From the NCBI GenBank assembly GCA_022266195.1, contig WHVY01000001.1, positions 310,001-374,000 of the forward strand: a stretch of DNA of 64,000 nt. Direction: 5' to 3'. Position numbers and translations under genes: made by a program. Shown piece by piece: positions 39,701 to 48,834 of this stretch. The stretch is from Tetranychus cinnabarinus. Its lineage: Eukaryota; Arthropoda; Arachnida; Trombidiformes; Tetranychidae. How positions within the stretch are numbered: the stretch's first letter is position 1; the number at the start of each line of letters is the position of its first letter. The notes under the pieces were generated by a model. That model saw only the letters and a program-made list of their open reading frames with translations, did no database searches and was not told the origin of the DNA.

Positions 39701-40730
39701 TCGTAATCGAATGAAAATTAGGAGAATGTGAATCGAAATTGCGATTGAATCTGTTTTCTATCATAACTGACCAATGGGTCTGGAATTGTTTTATAACTTT
39801 CAATTGCAGTTAGAGATCGATATTTAATCGGCTAATAGAAGCCACTTTGCATGAATTGGATTTTAGGTCAGAGTAAATTTTGTCGCGCAAAGAGTGAAAA
39901 AGATTGAGACGAATTCGAAACTCATTATTCATGAAATGGCAACAATGAAACCTAATTGATCATCAACTGACTCTTCGATTTGATAACTTTTAGAATCAAT
40001 TTGATTACAAAAAGACAAAAGATGTTACGACTGAGCATCAACGTGACTTGAAGATTAGTTCACCTTAAATTGGATTATATTGACCCAGGTAAAGGTTTCA
40101 TCATTTGCTTATAATAAAGTCTTGATTCAAATGAAGACCAGAAAAAGCGATCTTCATTGATCTAACTTTCATCCTTTAACTGTCCAATTAAATGAAACTA
40201 CCTTTGCTTCTTTTGGGACAATCAATAAAGACAATGAGTAAAGCAATAAAAATTGATTGGGTAAAGTTGTCTCTTACCTGCACAAAGTGTCAATAAATCA
40301 GCAATAGCTAAGTTGAGTAGATACAGGTTGGTTACACTTTGCATGTATTTGAAGCGTAATATCACAAGAATGGTCGCTTCAAGAATGAACACGATGACGA
40401 TGGAAGAATGGTGAATGAAAAGAATGGGAAAAAAGCCAAGAAAAAAGATGAACATGAAATTATTATTAGATTCAAGTACAGTAAGAGTCAAAAATAGAGC
40501 AAAGTAAAAGGCCGACAAGTCACTTTTGACAAGACAATTGAGAGAAGAAGAAACCAAGTTCGAAGAAAAACATTTCGACTTTTCCCGTTTCACTTACCAG
40601 TATTACCGATCACACCGAGGATAAAGATTAAACTGTAGACAAACGTCAACAGTATTAACCATGGAAGGCAAATGGCTCGACTTGGGCCGAGTGTAGCTTC
40701 GATTATATCAACAAGATTTGTCGAGTTCAT
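24532..40730 (-). CDS. Pyrokinin/CAPA-type (neuromedin-U class) neuropeptide G-protein-coupled receptor
   Basis: A plasma-membrane class A receptor for an FxPRLamide/CAPA-like peptide. Exons (- strand) 40730-40598, 40376-40278, 26755-26189, 24966-24832 and 24764-24532 give 388 codons; phases close exactly. Landmarks are a glycosylation sequon at Asn2, GN(43) in TM1, NLAIAD(71) in TM2, WHQYPW then Cys99 at TM3, ERY at 123-125 and GAVPLALYTRINYL in TM4 and the second outer loop. Next come Cys189 (disulphide partner), CWTPFHAQRL at 276-285 in TM6 and NPILY at 322-326 in TM7. The CWxPFHxQRL and YTRINYL motifs point to the pyrokinin/CAPA/neuromedin-U group. Pyrokinin versus CAPA subtype cannot be settled by eye. 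The protein is short at both ends, and its second inner loop is unusual, a Pro- and Ser-rich stretch. An in-frame TGA lies three codons before the ATG. Confidence 0.93.
24832..24966 (-). CDS. Receptor exon 4
   Basis: After TTATTTCAG. Encodes TM6 (IAFTICWTPFHAQRL) and the third outer loop to VNQILFLLA, ending at a G|GTGAGT donor. Confidence 0.93.
24967..26188 (-). other. Receptor intron 3
   Basis: 1,222 nt between the TM5/inner-loop-3 exon and the TM6 exon. Nothing else is recognised. Confidence 0.75.
26189..26755 (-). CDS. Receptor exon 3
   Basis: Encodes residues 78-266: WHQYPW, TM3 with ERYSAIC, the Pro/Ser-rich second inner loop (GSPKTPPPNINSSSS), TM4, the second outer loop, TM5 and most of the third inner loop, ending KIVIRLL. 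The acceptor is GCATTAG and the donor G|GTAAGTT. Similarity to the neuromedin-U/pyrokinin group is strongest here. Confidence 0.95.
26756..40277 (-). other. 13.5-kb receptor intron 2
   Basis: A phase-1 intron between TM2 and TM3. A+T-rich, with many chance open frames under 100 codons on both strands. No nested gene, transposase motif or RNA gene was recognised by reading. Confidence 0.7.
40278..40376 (-). CDS. Receptor exon 2
   Basis: A 99-nt exon encoding the end of TM1, the first inner loop (LRFKYMQSVTN) and TM2 (LYLLNLAIADLLTLC). The acceptor is TTGAAG and the donor CAG|GTAAGAG. Confidence 0.92.
40598..40730 (-). CDS. Receptor exon 1
   Basis: Starts MNSTNLVDIIEATLG and runs through TM1 to LGVIGNT. 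It ends at a G|GTAAGTG donor in phase 1. The ATG is the first after an in-frame stop. Confidence 0.9.
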
Positions 40731-41803
40731 GTTTACTCATTGGTTCACAAAGGTTGATTGGAAGGACGAAGTTAACGAAATTCATTGAAAAACTTTCGAT
40801 GGACAAACAGTTGAGACACTTTTCACGTTAAACATTTGATGCAATCGATAACTGATCGAGAAAAGTAAACTTAAGTTGATCGAAATTTGCAGAATCGTAA
40901 ATCCAAAAGTTCACATTTTCCTACATTTACCGCCTTTCTCGGTCGACTTTTCATGAAACTGTAAAGTTGAAATCATTTTACATGAGAAACATGATAATGC
41001 GAATGTTTTCTTTAGCTTGTAAACAGGGAACACACAAAGTATACCATGATCAGTGAGTTGGAAATGAACATTTCCAGACTTGAGTCGAATCAATGAATAG
41101 TCTCAATGAAAACGTAAAAATGTGTAACATGAAAGAGAAACTTAGTCAACATTCATTTGTTATTTCACGACATTTTACGCAACTATTTTCTTCTCCAGTT
41201 TCAAGATTATAAATCATGATAATCATGTAACATATGAATATTTATCAATTTGTTTTTTGCTCTTTATTTGTTTTGTTTCACTTTACCTCAAAGTTTATTT
41301 TATTTTTTGCTATTCAAACGCTTTAAACTTTAATCTCGACTTTCAAGAGACTTAGCCTCGAATATCGTCGTTCACTCAATCAATGTGAACTTTTCCATGG
41401 AACATCAAATTTTCTCTATTCGAAATTCATATTTAATTCATGATTTTTGTTATTTTTATTGTGCATTTACTCTGTTTTTCAACTTTATGTTACAAGAATA
41501 AACTTTGAAATTCTCATGAATCAACCTGAAATGCTAATTAAAGTTTAATTTAGTCGAAAGAGTTTAATTATTGAATGTTTGGAAATTGCAGTTTCAATAT
41601 ATTGAGTGTTGAGCTGTTTTTCAAATTCATTTTTCAATTGAAGATGAAGTGATCCAAAGCCTTGTTAATCGGTCCAAATTTATAATTAATGTTCCCAATG
41701 TACGTGATTCACTGTTTTTGGTTCAACAGGAAAGTCTAGATTAAAAAGTAAATTATACTTGAAAATTTGGGCCTCATGATTCAGTGAGAATATGATGAAA
41801 ATA
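40731..41803. other. Upstream region of the receptor gene
   Basis: The 1.07 kb between the receptor start codon and the first upstream transposon. It should hold the proximal promoter and 5' untranslated region. No TATA box or initiator could be assigned with confidence. Confidence 0.5.
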
Positions 41804-42057
41804 CAGGGCTATTCAGCTATTTTTACCGATGTTAAACGGCTATATCTTGGGCTGTGATTGACCTTGAGGGGTCAGATTTTTTATAATTAAATTTCGCCGA
41901 TACTTATTTGCTATATTTCAAGGTCAAGGTCATTCAAGGTCATTTGTCGGAAATCGCTCCTAATGCTATTAGAGGTCAAACGAAGGTCGCATAATAATTT
42001 TAAAGGTCAAATAATTGTACCGGTCAAGTTTGATTGTTCTGTTATGAGCGTAACCTT
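41804..42057 (+). repeat. Left 254-bp terminal inverted repeat
   Basis: Ends in GAGCGTAACCTT at 42046-42057, after which the two arms diverge. Contains TCAAGGTCA-type sites at 41859-41867 and 41918-41942. Confidence 0.9.
41918..41942 (+). promoter_or_regulatory. Cluster of three TCAAGGTCA nuclear-receptor-type sites
   Basis: Three perfect TCAAGGTCA copies start at 41918, 41924 (overlapping) and 41934. Another lies in reverse at 41859-41867. This is the consensus (YCAAGGYCR) bound as monomers by FTZ-F1/SF-1 and ERR-type receptors. The AGGTCA copies also form DR0 and DR4 spacings. Sequence match is seen; binding and function are inferred only. The cluster lies about 1.2 kb upstream of the receptor ATG. 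Confidence 0.4.
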
Positions 42058-42328
42058 TTTTATTCAAACATAAAGCAATCAAACTCACTTTAAAATTTCA
42101 ATTTTGCGATTTGATTGTTAATCATTTTCATTAAATCAATTTATCAAACTGTCATCAAAATTGGGATTTTCCGGTAGGCAAGGGCACCCGGGTCATCAAA
42201 ACTGCCCAAAGGTCATTAAATTGCAACTTCACCTCCACGCGGTAATGACTGGGTAACTCCAACGAAGCTCTGCAATATCCACAGCATAATGACTGCAGAC
42301 TTGTGCATGAATAAAAATGCCAATAAAT

Positions 42329-42582
42329 AAGGTTACGCTCATAACAGAACAATCAAACTTGACCGGTACAATTATTTGACCTTTAAAATTATTATGCGAC
42401 CTTCGTTTGACCTCTAATAGCATTAGGAGCGATTTCCGACAAATGACCTTGAATGACCTTGACCTTGAAATATAGCAAATAAGTATCGGCGAAATTTAAT
42501 TATAAAAAATCTGACCCCTCAAGGTCAATCACAGCCCAAGATATAGCCGTTTAACATCGGTAAAAATAGCTGAATAGCCCTG
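42329..42582 (-). repeat. Right 254-bp terminal inverted repeat
   Basis: Mirror of the left arm, starting AAGGTTACGCTC and ending AGCCCTG followed by TA. Mirrored sites lie at 42444-42468 and 42519-42527. Confidence 0.9.
42444..42468 (-). promoter_or_regulatory. Mirror cluster of TCAAGGTCA sites
   Basis: The inverted copy of the 41918-41942 cluster in the right arm; a single further site is at 42519-42527. It brings the element to eight perfect sites. Confidence 0.4.
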
Positions 42583-43046
42583 TAGAAACTCTGGATGATC
42601 CAATACTGAATTCTTAGGACAGTTTTTCTTCACTTGGTTCTTTCAGCTTTTGATTTCATGAAATTAGCTCAGCGAAAATTACCTTTAATTTTTGAACCTT
42701 TGTATATCTACGATTGAGAAAATTAAAAAGTCTTGTCACTCAAATTGAACTCAAGTTTTGATCAAGGTCTATTTTTGGGTAACTTCCCTCTTTGGACATT
42801 TCGATAAAAATGGCTTGCATTGTTCGGTTATTCAAAAGTGAAATGGCGAAAATGGGATTTCCAAAATTATGGCAAGAAGTTTATTGAATAGATTACAATG
42901 CATTTGAAGGATTCGCAGACTCACAAAAGTGATTTTACTTTTTGACACAATTTTTACGTTTGGATTGAAGTCAAAATACCAATGATGTCGATTCTGCTAT
43001 CTGGTGTCCATTAAGCAAAATAATTAAGAAAAACATTGAAATTTCA
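42583..43046. other. Spacer between the two upstream transposons
   Basis: About 460 A+T-rich bases with no recognised feature. Confidence 0.6.
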
Positions 43047-43052
43047 GTTAAT
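43047..43052. repeat. Left target-site duplication GTTAAT
   Basis: GTTAAT directly abuts the element end AGTAGTATAG at 43053. The same six bases follow the other end at 45073-45078. Confidence 0.8.
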
Positions 43053-43292
43053 AGTAGTATAGAAACATACGCTTCTGGCTCAGAAACCGGAAACGGAAAT
43101 AAGGGAAAAACTCGTGCGCCCCCTCAGTCACTGACCCCCCTGACAAACACCGTCTTTCAACGGCTATTTTATCCCCTGAGGCACTTCCGCTTGAACACCG
43201 TCTTTCAACGACATTTCCGGTTGAACATCATCTTTTAACGTCTGTATTTGACCTTGAATTCTTGTTTACGATTCACACCGTCTTTCAATGAC
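43053..43292 (+). repeat. Left terminal inverted repeat of the Polinton-like element
   Basis: Shares about 235 bases with the right arm, with only a few substitutions and one small insertion near 43141-43150. Contains a GC-rich block near 43113-43139 and 18-bp subrepeats of the type ACACCGTCTTTCAACGAC at about 43148, 43194, 43225 and 43277. Confidence 0.85.
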
Positions 43293-43492
43293 ACCGTCTG
43301 ACATTTCCGGTTTAACATCATCTTTCAACGACTATTTGAAGGTCATGTCCACGATTAACACCATCTTTCAACGACATTTTCATACCCTAAGGCTTGTCAC
43401 AACATCATCTTTTAATGTCTATTTTCGACATGATTTTTGACTGAAACTTTCATAGTGTTGCAGAGATATTTATACTATTTATTGAGAAGAAA

Positions 43493-43720
43493 GACAAAAG
43501 AATACAAATACATGTATATTTGAGAATACAGATCAATCAACAAAAAGAGACCCAGAATACAAATGCATATAAAAGAAAATGAGTACATAGATCATTGCAA
43601 ATTCAAGACAAAGGAATACAAATACATATATATTTGAACATACAGACTGATAGACAAAAATTAATACAAAATACAAATGCGTATAAAAGTCGAGTAAATA
43701 GATAATTATGATTTCAAGCA
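43493..43720. repeat. Two tandem imperfect 114-bp copies
   Basis: Copies start at 43493 and 43607, both beginning GACAAA(A/G)GAATACAAATACA, and share TACAAATGC(A/G)TATAAAAG. They lie just beyond the 3' end of the element's gene and are diverged by many substitutions. Confidence 0.75.
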
Positions 43721-43747
43721 TATATCGAGAGTGAATGCGTTTATGTA

Positions 43748-44425
43748 TTAAAGCTTGAAAACTTTGCAGTATTCATCAATGATATTGTCTGGGACAGGTA
43801 CAAGAAATTTACCATTTTTATCAACAAGAGATATATCTTTACATGTTATATCAGCCCATGGATATCTTTTAGGCTCAGGACAGCTCAAAGGAATGGCTCT
43901 TTTCTTATACTTTTTATCCAACTCATCTTCAACAATTCGCTTTCCACAATCGATTCGTAAGAAGGATTTGCCTGTTTTTGGATTTGTCGCTTTTATGCCA
44001 TTTACATGTCTTTGTAAATAGTAAAGTTCATCATTTGTGTAATCACAATAAGCACATATGTATGTGAATGGATTCTCTCTTACTCTTCTAACAGCTTCTT
44101 CCTGCTCCTCTTCATAATTCAAGGCACCCTTGTCTAGGACTTCTTTCATGGTATACTCCGGGCAATCTTCTGGTGTTTCAGCATTATGAAAAATGTGCGT
44201 TTTGCCATAATAAAGAGGGCAACTGAAAAGTCTTAGATCAGGGCGACCTTTAATCGTGCCTAGTATCTTGACTTCCCACTCACCACAAACTGCGTTAACT
44301 TTAACTCTAGCTCTCCGTTGTCTAATTTTTGAAAGAATATTGGATGGTTGTCTTCCCCGTTGTGATCCTTGCCTAGTTGTAATGCCAGATGAGGTTGACG
44401 GGATCGGCTCTATAATGGTTCTCAT
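43748..44425 (-). CDS. Cys/His-rich protein of the Polinton-like element, unknown function
   Basis: An intact single-exon frame of 225 codons, ATG at 44425 and stop next to 43748, in the middle of the element. I do not recognise the family. Residues 1-45 are basic and Ser/Arg-rich (SQRGRQPSNILSKIRQRRAR). The middle has CPLYYGKTHIFHNAETPEDC and then YICAYCDYTNDELYYLQRH, a C-x2-C-x12-H arrangement with possible further ligands. This could be one or two zinc sites, and a nucleic-acid role is an inference. The C-terminal third has charged KKYKKR and hydrophobic VPVPDNIIDEY. No ATPase, protease, integrase or polymerase motif is visible. The frame upstream stays open back to a TAA without another ATG. 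Its intactness, next to diverged tandem copies, hints at retained function. Confidence 0.65.
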   Translation of the reverse strand: MRTIIEPIPSTSSGITTRQGSQRGRQPSNILSKIRQRRARVKVNAVCGEWEVKILGTIKGRPDLRLFSCPLYYGKTHIFHNAETPEDCPEYTMKEVLDKGALNYEEEQEEAVRRVRENPFTYICAYCDYTNDELYYLQRHVNGIKATNPKTGKSFLRIDCGKRIVEDELDKKYKKRAIPLSCPEPKRYPWADITCKDISLVDKNGKFLVPVPDNIIDEYCKVFKL

Positions 44426-44602
44426 TCTACTAGATGAGTTTATAGTGGCTGTTGAGGTTGTAGAAGCGGTTGTGATATGCGGTATTTATCATGAAAAATT
44501 CTTTAAACAATAAAATAATTAGTAGAGCAATTATTAATGTTGCTAGATAAAGGATTTCATATATTTTGACAAGAAATTTGAATTGCCTGAGGTATTTATG
44601 CT

Positions 44603-44796
44603 AAAGCTTCATAGACAATGAAAGATGATATATTGATGCCTTCAAGAAGGGAAACGTTCGTTTCCCTTCTTTCAGTCAAAATTCATGTCGAAAATAGACA
44701 TTAAAAGCTTCACAGGTAATGAAAGATGGTGCCTTCAAGAAGGGAAACATTCGTTTCTCTTCTTTCAGTCAAGAATCATGTCGAAAATAGACATCG
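44603..44796. repeat. Tandem duplicated segment with hairpins, right side of the element
   Basis: Two copies of about 95 bp, each with a TGAAAGATG subrepeat, an inverted GAAGGGAAAC/GTTTCCCTTC pair and the TCATGTCGAAAATAGACAT block. The first hairpin is perfect over 12 bp (44644-44655 with 44660-44671, loop GTTC). The second, near 44738-44763, has a mismatch. Confidence 0.75.
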
Positions 44797-44837
44797 AAAG
44801 ATGGTGTTAATCGTATTTGTCCTCAGGATATAAAATT

Positions 44838-45072
44838 GTCGTTGAAAGACGGTGTGAATCGTAAACAAGAATTCAAGGTCAAATACAGACGTTAAAAGAT
44901 GATGTTCAACCGGAAATGTCGTTGAAAGACGGTGTTCAAGCGGAAGTGCCTCAGGGGATAAAATAGCCGTTGAAAGACGGTGTCAGGGGGTCATTGACTG
45001 AGGGGGCGCACGAGTTTTTCCCCTATTTCCGTTTCCGGTTTCTGAGCCAGAAGCGTATGTTTCTATACTACT
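44838..45072 (-). repeat. Right terminal inverted repeat of the Polinton-like element
   Basis: Reverse complement of the left arm, with subrepeats of type GTCGTTGAAAGACGGTGT at about 44838, 44888, 44919 and 44966. One TCAAGGTCA lies at 44873-44881, mirrored at 43249-43257. Confidence 0.85.
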
Positions 45073-45078
45073 GTTAAT
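45073..45078. repeat. Right target-site duplication GTTAAT
   Basis: Identical to 43047-43052 on the other side of the element. Confidence 0.8.
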
Positions 45079-48000
45079 TTTGAGAGATTTATTAGAACAC
45101 TTGGAACTTCCAATGAGAGCGATAATCATCGAAATGGAACTGATCTACGATCAGCCTGGAAATTCAAAAATGCTTTTAGAGAATCGAACTCTAGTTAGAA
45201 AACTCAAAAACTTCTATCTTCTTCTTTCATCAATTCCCTATCCCTTTATCGCTTCTGAATACATAAATTTCCATAGAATCCAAACCCTTCGGTATTCAAC
45301 TAAATCGATTTATATTTTTGTCCAATTATCAATATTGATAAACATCACTAAAGATTGCATGAGGGAATTTAGTTAAATATAAGCAAAAAAGCTACAACTT
45401 GGAGATGGACACAGAAAATGAGACATCCAAAAAACTCGAAATTCGCGCTGAGAGAATTATCAAAGCTGCTACTAGATGTCACCATGAGCCACTTAAACCA
45501 ACAAGAAGAACCTATTTTTTTAATTCCACACCAGATGTCAGCTCATTACCGATAATCATCCAACAAATCGTGAATAAAAAACTCAATTAACTCATCAAAG
45601 CTATTGAATCATCTGTTAGCATAATTTGTTCAACCTTTTCATGAAAATGCAAATTCAATTGATTCAAGTTGAAATAAACTGGAATAAATGATTGTACAGA
45701 AAAGTCAAGGTAAATGTTGTCCTGGATAAGTTTATAAGTCAACATGAATGCAAAGCTAAAAATGAATCCCAAAGACGTAATCATAAAAAGCAGGAAAAAT
45801 GGTTGAAAACAAATCAACAAGATAATGTTATCTAATAATTGGAAAAGACTAATGATAAAAACTAATGATAATGTTGATGAAGCCATTTCAATGAAGAGGG
45901 ACACCCAAATATCTTCTCATTGGTTTAAAATGAATTTCATGCAACTATACAGATTAGCTGAAAGTAACCCAAACTAACCTCCTCCTCCTCTACCTTTCAT
46001 CTTCATCTTCATTCTCATCTCTTTTTATTTCTGTTACTTTCTCATCATCTTGGTCTCCTCGATATATCGTTTTGTTTACCAAAGATCAGGTCTAAAAGAT
46101 CCATTAGTAAAGTAAACATTACGATGTGCATTGCCAAAAATAAAAAGGAAAAGCGAAAAACGAAAAAAGCGAAACAAGAAGATGGGAAAGATGAGAAGAG
46201 CAAGATGATGGGAATCATGAGAAAAGGTAAAAGAGTATAGAAGAAATGAATAACGAAAAATTGGATCCCCCAAAAAAAAGATGAACATATTGAAGAGAGA
46301 GAGAGAAGAGCAAAGTTTTGATAAAATGGAAAAAAAATTTCTAAAAATGTTCGATCTAAAGTGACCTGAAAAGTGTTGAAAAGTCAAATGCAATTGGTTT
46401 GACATTGAATTTTAATGAGACTATCAGATGTTGGACTAAATCAGTCTGTCAATATTTTCATTATTCAATCAAATTTGATTATCATTAAGCGTTACTTTTT
46501 GGCTCATTTCTTTATTTACCAATAAATAATGTTAATAATGTTGATAATAATCTTTTGTACAATTATGAACATCTTACAATAAAGTGTTTTATTTGAACGT
46601 AAACAGTAAAGACAAACATATCACTCGTTTACAGACACAAACACAACACCTACAACATCTTATTTGATTATTATGATAACCCTTGATAAATTTTTGGGAG
46701 AAAATGAGAAATTCAATTTTTTCCCTTTTCTTTTCAATTCCAACATCTTTGCTCTTTTACTGATTAGTTAAACAATAATGTGAAATTTACTTTCTGGTTC
46801 ACTGTTTATCCAATGATCGGTTAAACTATCCAAATATTAACAGATTAAACAAATACTTTTATTAATGTATTCAATTTGTATGTAAATGTGTGCTAATGTG
46901 CATTTCTGTTCATCAAAATAAACCAACAATTTTCATGTTTGTTTCAATTGTTTGGTTCGTTGACAAATTCCTAGGAATGACCGTGATTTACATTCACACA
47001 GTCATTCACACCAATTTCACCAGATTCGTCGAGTTGACAGAAAGTCGAAAAGTCAAAGTGAAAACCCAATATTTTCCAAACAACAACAAAATCATTTTCG
47101 AGTTAGTCTTTGGTCGTAAAATTGATTAAACATTTCTCAACTTCGTCCAATGGAATGAATATCGTAAAATGTAAATTGACCTTTAGCCAAACGTCAATCC
47201 ACTTCATTCAAAAATTTTTAGTCTTTACCGAAAAAAGTAAAATTCGATTTGAAAAGTCGAAAAGCCTTGGAAATACGTAGTTTCCAAATTATTTGACTAA
47301 AAGTTTATACAAATTTCGATTTGATATTTCGAAAGTAAAAACTCGAAATTTTCTGGCGAACAAAACATTTTTGAAAGTTAGGCAGTTAGTTTTTTGTCGA
47401 AAAATGGATGAGACGAATTTTTCGATGTCGACCAATACTACGATTTTTTGTTGGTTTTTGGCCGAACATCAGTTTGCAACTTTCCAAAATCTCGTTCTTT
47501 TGGTCGACTTGGATAGCCGAAGCCTTCATTTCTAATGAATTTTGGATATTCTCATCACATTCTCAGAGAATCGTTAACTGTGCAGAAACTGTTCAATATC
47601 TTGTATTGCGCTTGATTAGTGTGAAAAATTATCGATTGGGTGACAGCAGCCTCTATTGATCACATTGATTAAAGTTGATTTGATAAGTTTCATTAGAGTT
47701 GCTTGCAAAACGGAAACTTATCATCCAATATTTGCTTTAATCAGCCGATCATTGTTGATGTTTCAGCAAATTTTCATTTCATTCACCTAATGATACGATT
47801 AGCTTGTAATTTTTGTCTTTTTTTTGTTTCCGCAAATTTTCAGTCTCATCGAAGGCAATTTATGATTATGAATAATTTTGAATAAATTTCGTGTCTTCTT
47901 TTGTGTTGAAGGAGGGATCAGTTGACATTCATTTTGTCCTATTAACTCTCATTTTCATAATCGGATAAAATGTTTTTATTTGTTGCCGATCATCACAGTA

Positions 48001-48559
48001 ATAATCATGAGCAACATCATCATAATAATCAGTCTTCTTTTCATCTGTTCAGTATAGAGTAAAGTATGCCTTGGGTGAAAATCTTGTTCTGCTTTTCCAT
48101 TTTGCAGGTCTTTTAGGTTGAAATGACATACAGAAAGGACTATCTATTATCATTATTGTTATTAGTTTTTTTATCACTTTATTTCTCGCTCTTGGAACAT
48201 CTTTTCTGTTCTTCTCTTCAAATCAAAATCCTCTTCTTATTCACTTTTACCCTCAATCACATTAAAAATGGTAATGTTCAACATAAGCCCATTTCTGGAT
48301 TCACTTAAATCGCATCATCCATAATGATTATCATTATGAATATCAATTAGTCTGTAAATATTCAAACCGATTTGCTAACAGTTTTTTAGCAAATAATGAA
48401 AATGAAATTCTCTCAACTCATCAAAGCTCAATATAGAAAATAATTTTCGAGTTAATTAAATAAAATTGCACTGAGCTTAGGTTGGGAAGAACGCCATGAA
48501 CTGTCTATTGTTTTAAATGGATCAATACAGCATTTCTCGATGACTTTAGACAAGTTTCC
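45079..48559. other. Region after the Polinton-like element, no gene recognised
   Basis: Short + frames at 45080-45376 and 45405-45590 are open, but I recognise no family and see no splice support. An AG-rich stretch near 46296-46310 and A+T-rich DNA make up the rest. Confidence 0.55.
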
Positions 48560-48834
48560 AAAATGTTTAGACAAAATCTTAAGCCAGTCATAAAACCAGT
48601 TAATTTACTCAAAATGTTTCGCAGTTCTCAGGTTGTAAAGGCGAGTTCTCAGGTTGTTTAGTCTAATTCTCGGAATATTTAGACAAAAGGGTTTTTTCAA
48701 AAACCTTAGTCTTTTTTTAGTGTTTTCATCTTTGACTGATTTTGCCTCTTTGAACTTCTGTCTAAATGTTCTGAAAACTGTTTGAGTAAATTATCTGGTT
48801 TTATGACTGGCCTAAGATTTTGTCTAAACATTTT
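48560..48834. mobile_element. 275-bp foldback/MITE-like inverted repeat
   Basis: Arms at 48560-48613 and 48781-48834 are reverse complements over 54 bp with only a few mismatches; both contain ATGTTTAGACAAAATCTTA. The interior repeats TTTAGACAAA-like and TTCTCAGGTTGT motifs. No target duplication could be fixed and there is no coding frame. Confidence 0.6.

Larger units (their letters stand above)
41804..42582. mobile_element. Palindromic non-autonomous DNA transposon with 254-bp inverted repeats
   Basis: The arms at 41804-42057 and 42329-42582 are reverse complements of each other over 254 bp with no difference that I can see. Each begins CAGGGCTATTCAGC and is flanked by TA, the likely target duplication. 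The 271-bp centre has no convincing coding frame. A TA target suggests the Tc1/mariner supergroup, but the terminal sequence alone does not prove it. Near-identity of the arms suggests recent insertion or arm homogenisation. The arms are rich in AGGTCA motifs. Confidence 0.88.
43053..45072. mobile_element. 2.0-kb Polinton/Maverick-like miniature element with one gene
   Basis: Bounded by AGTAGTATAG on the left and CTATACTACT on the right, with an exact 6-bp target duplication GTTAAT. The near-identical outer inverted repeats are 43053-43292 and 44838-45072; looser similarity extends inward to about 43446 and 44764. Six-base target duplications with AG/CT-type ends and long repeat-filled inverted repeats are known for Polintons. 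Those are usually 9-40 kb and encode polymerase B, integrase, ATPase, protease and capsid proteins, none of which is present. It is thus a non-autonomous derivative if the class is right. The interior holds an intact 225-codon frame (- strand), a 114-bp tandem duplication and hairpins. Confidence 0.7.

Noticed and set aside
42155..42423. Short - strand frames in the palindromic transposon
   Set aside because: They overlap in different frames, partly run into the inverted repeat, and show no transposase motif.
43148..43420. Regularly spaced short repeats that could suggest a CRISPR array
   Set aside because: The repeats are diverged, unevenly spaced and mirrored in the opposite arm of a eukaryotic transposon; the genome is intron-bearing.
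45080..45590. Two short + strand frames next to the Polinton-like element
   Set aside because: No family recognised, no splice or start context that stands out, and length is within chance for this composition.
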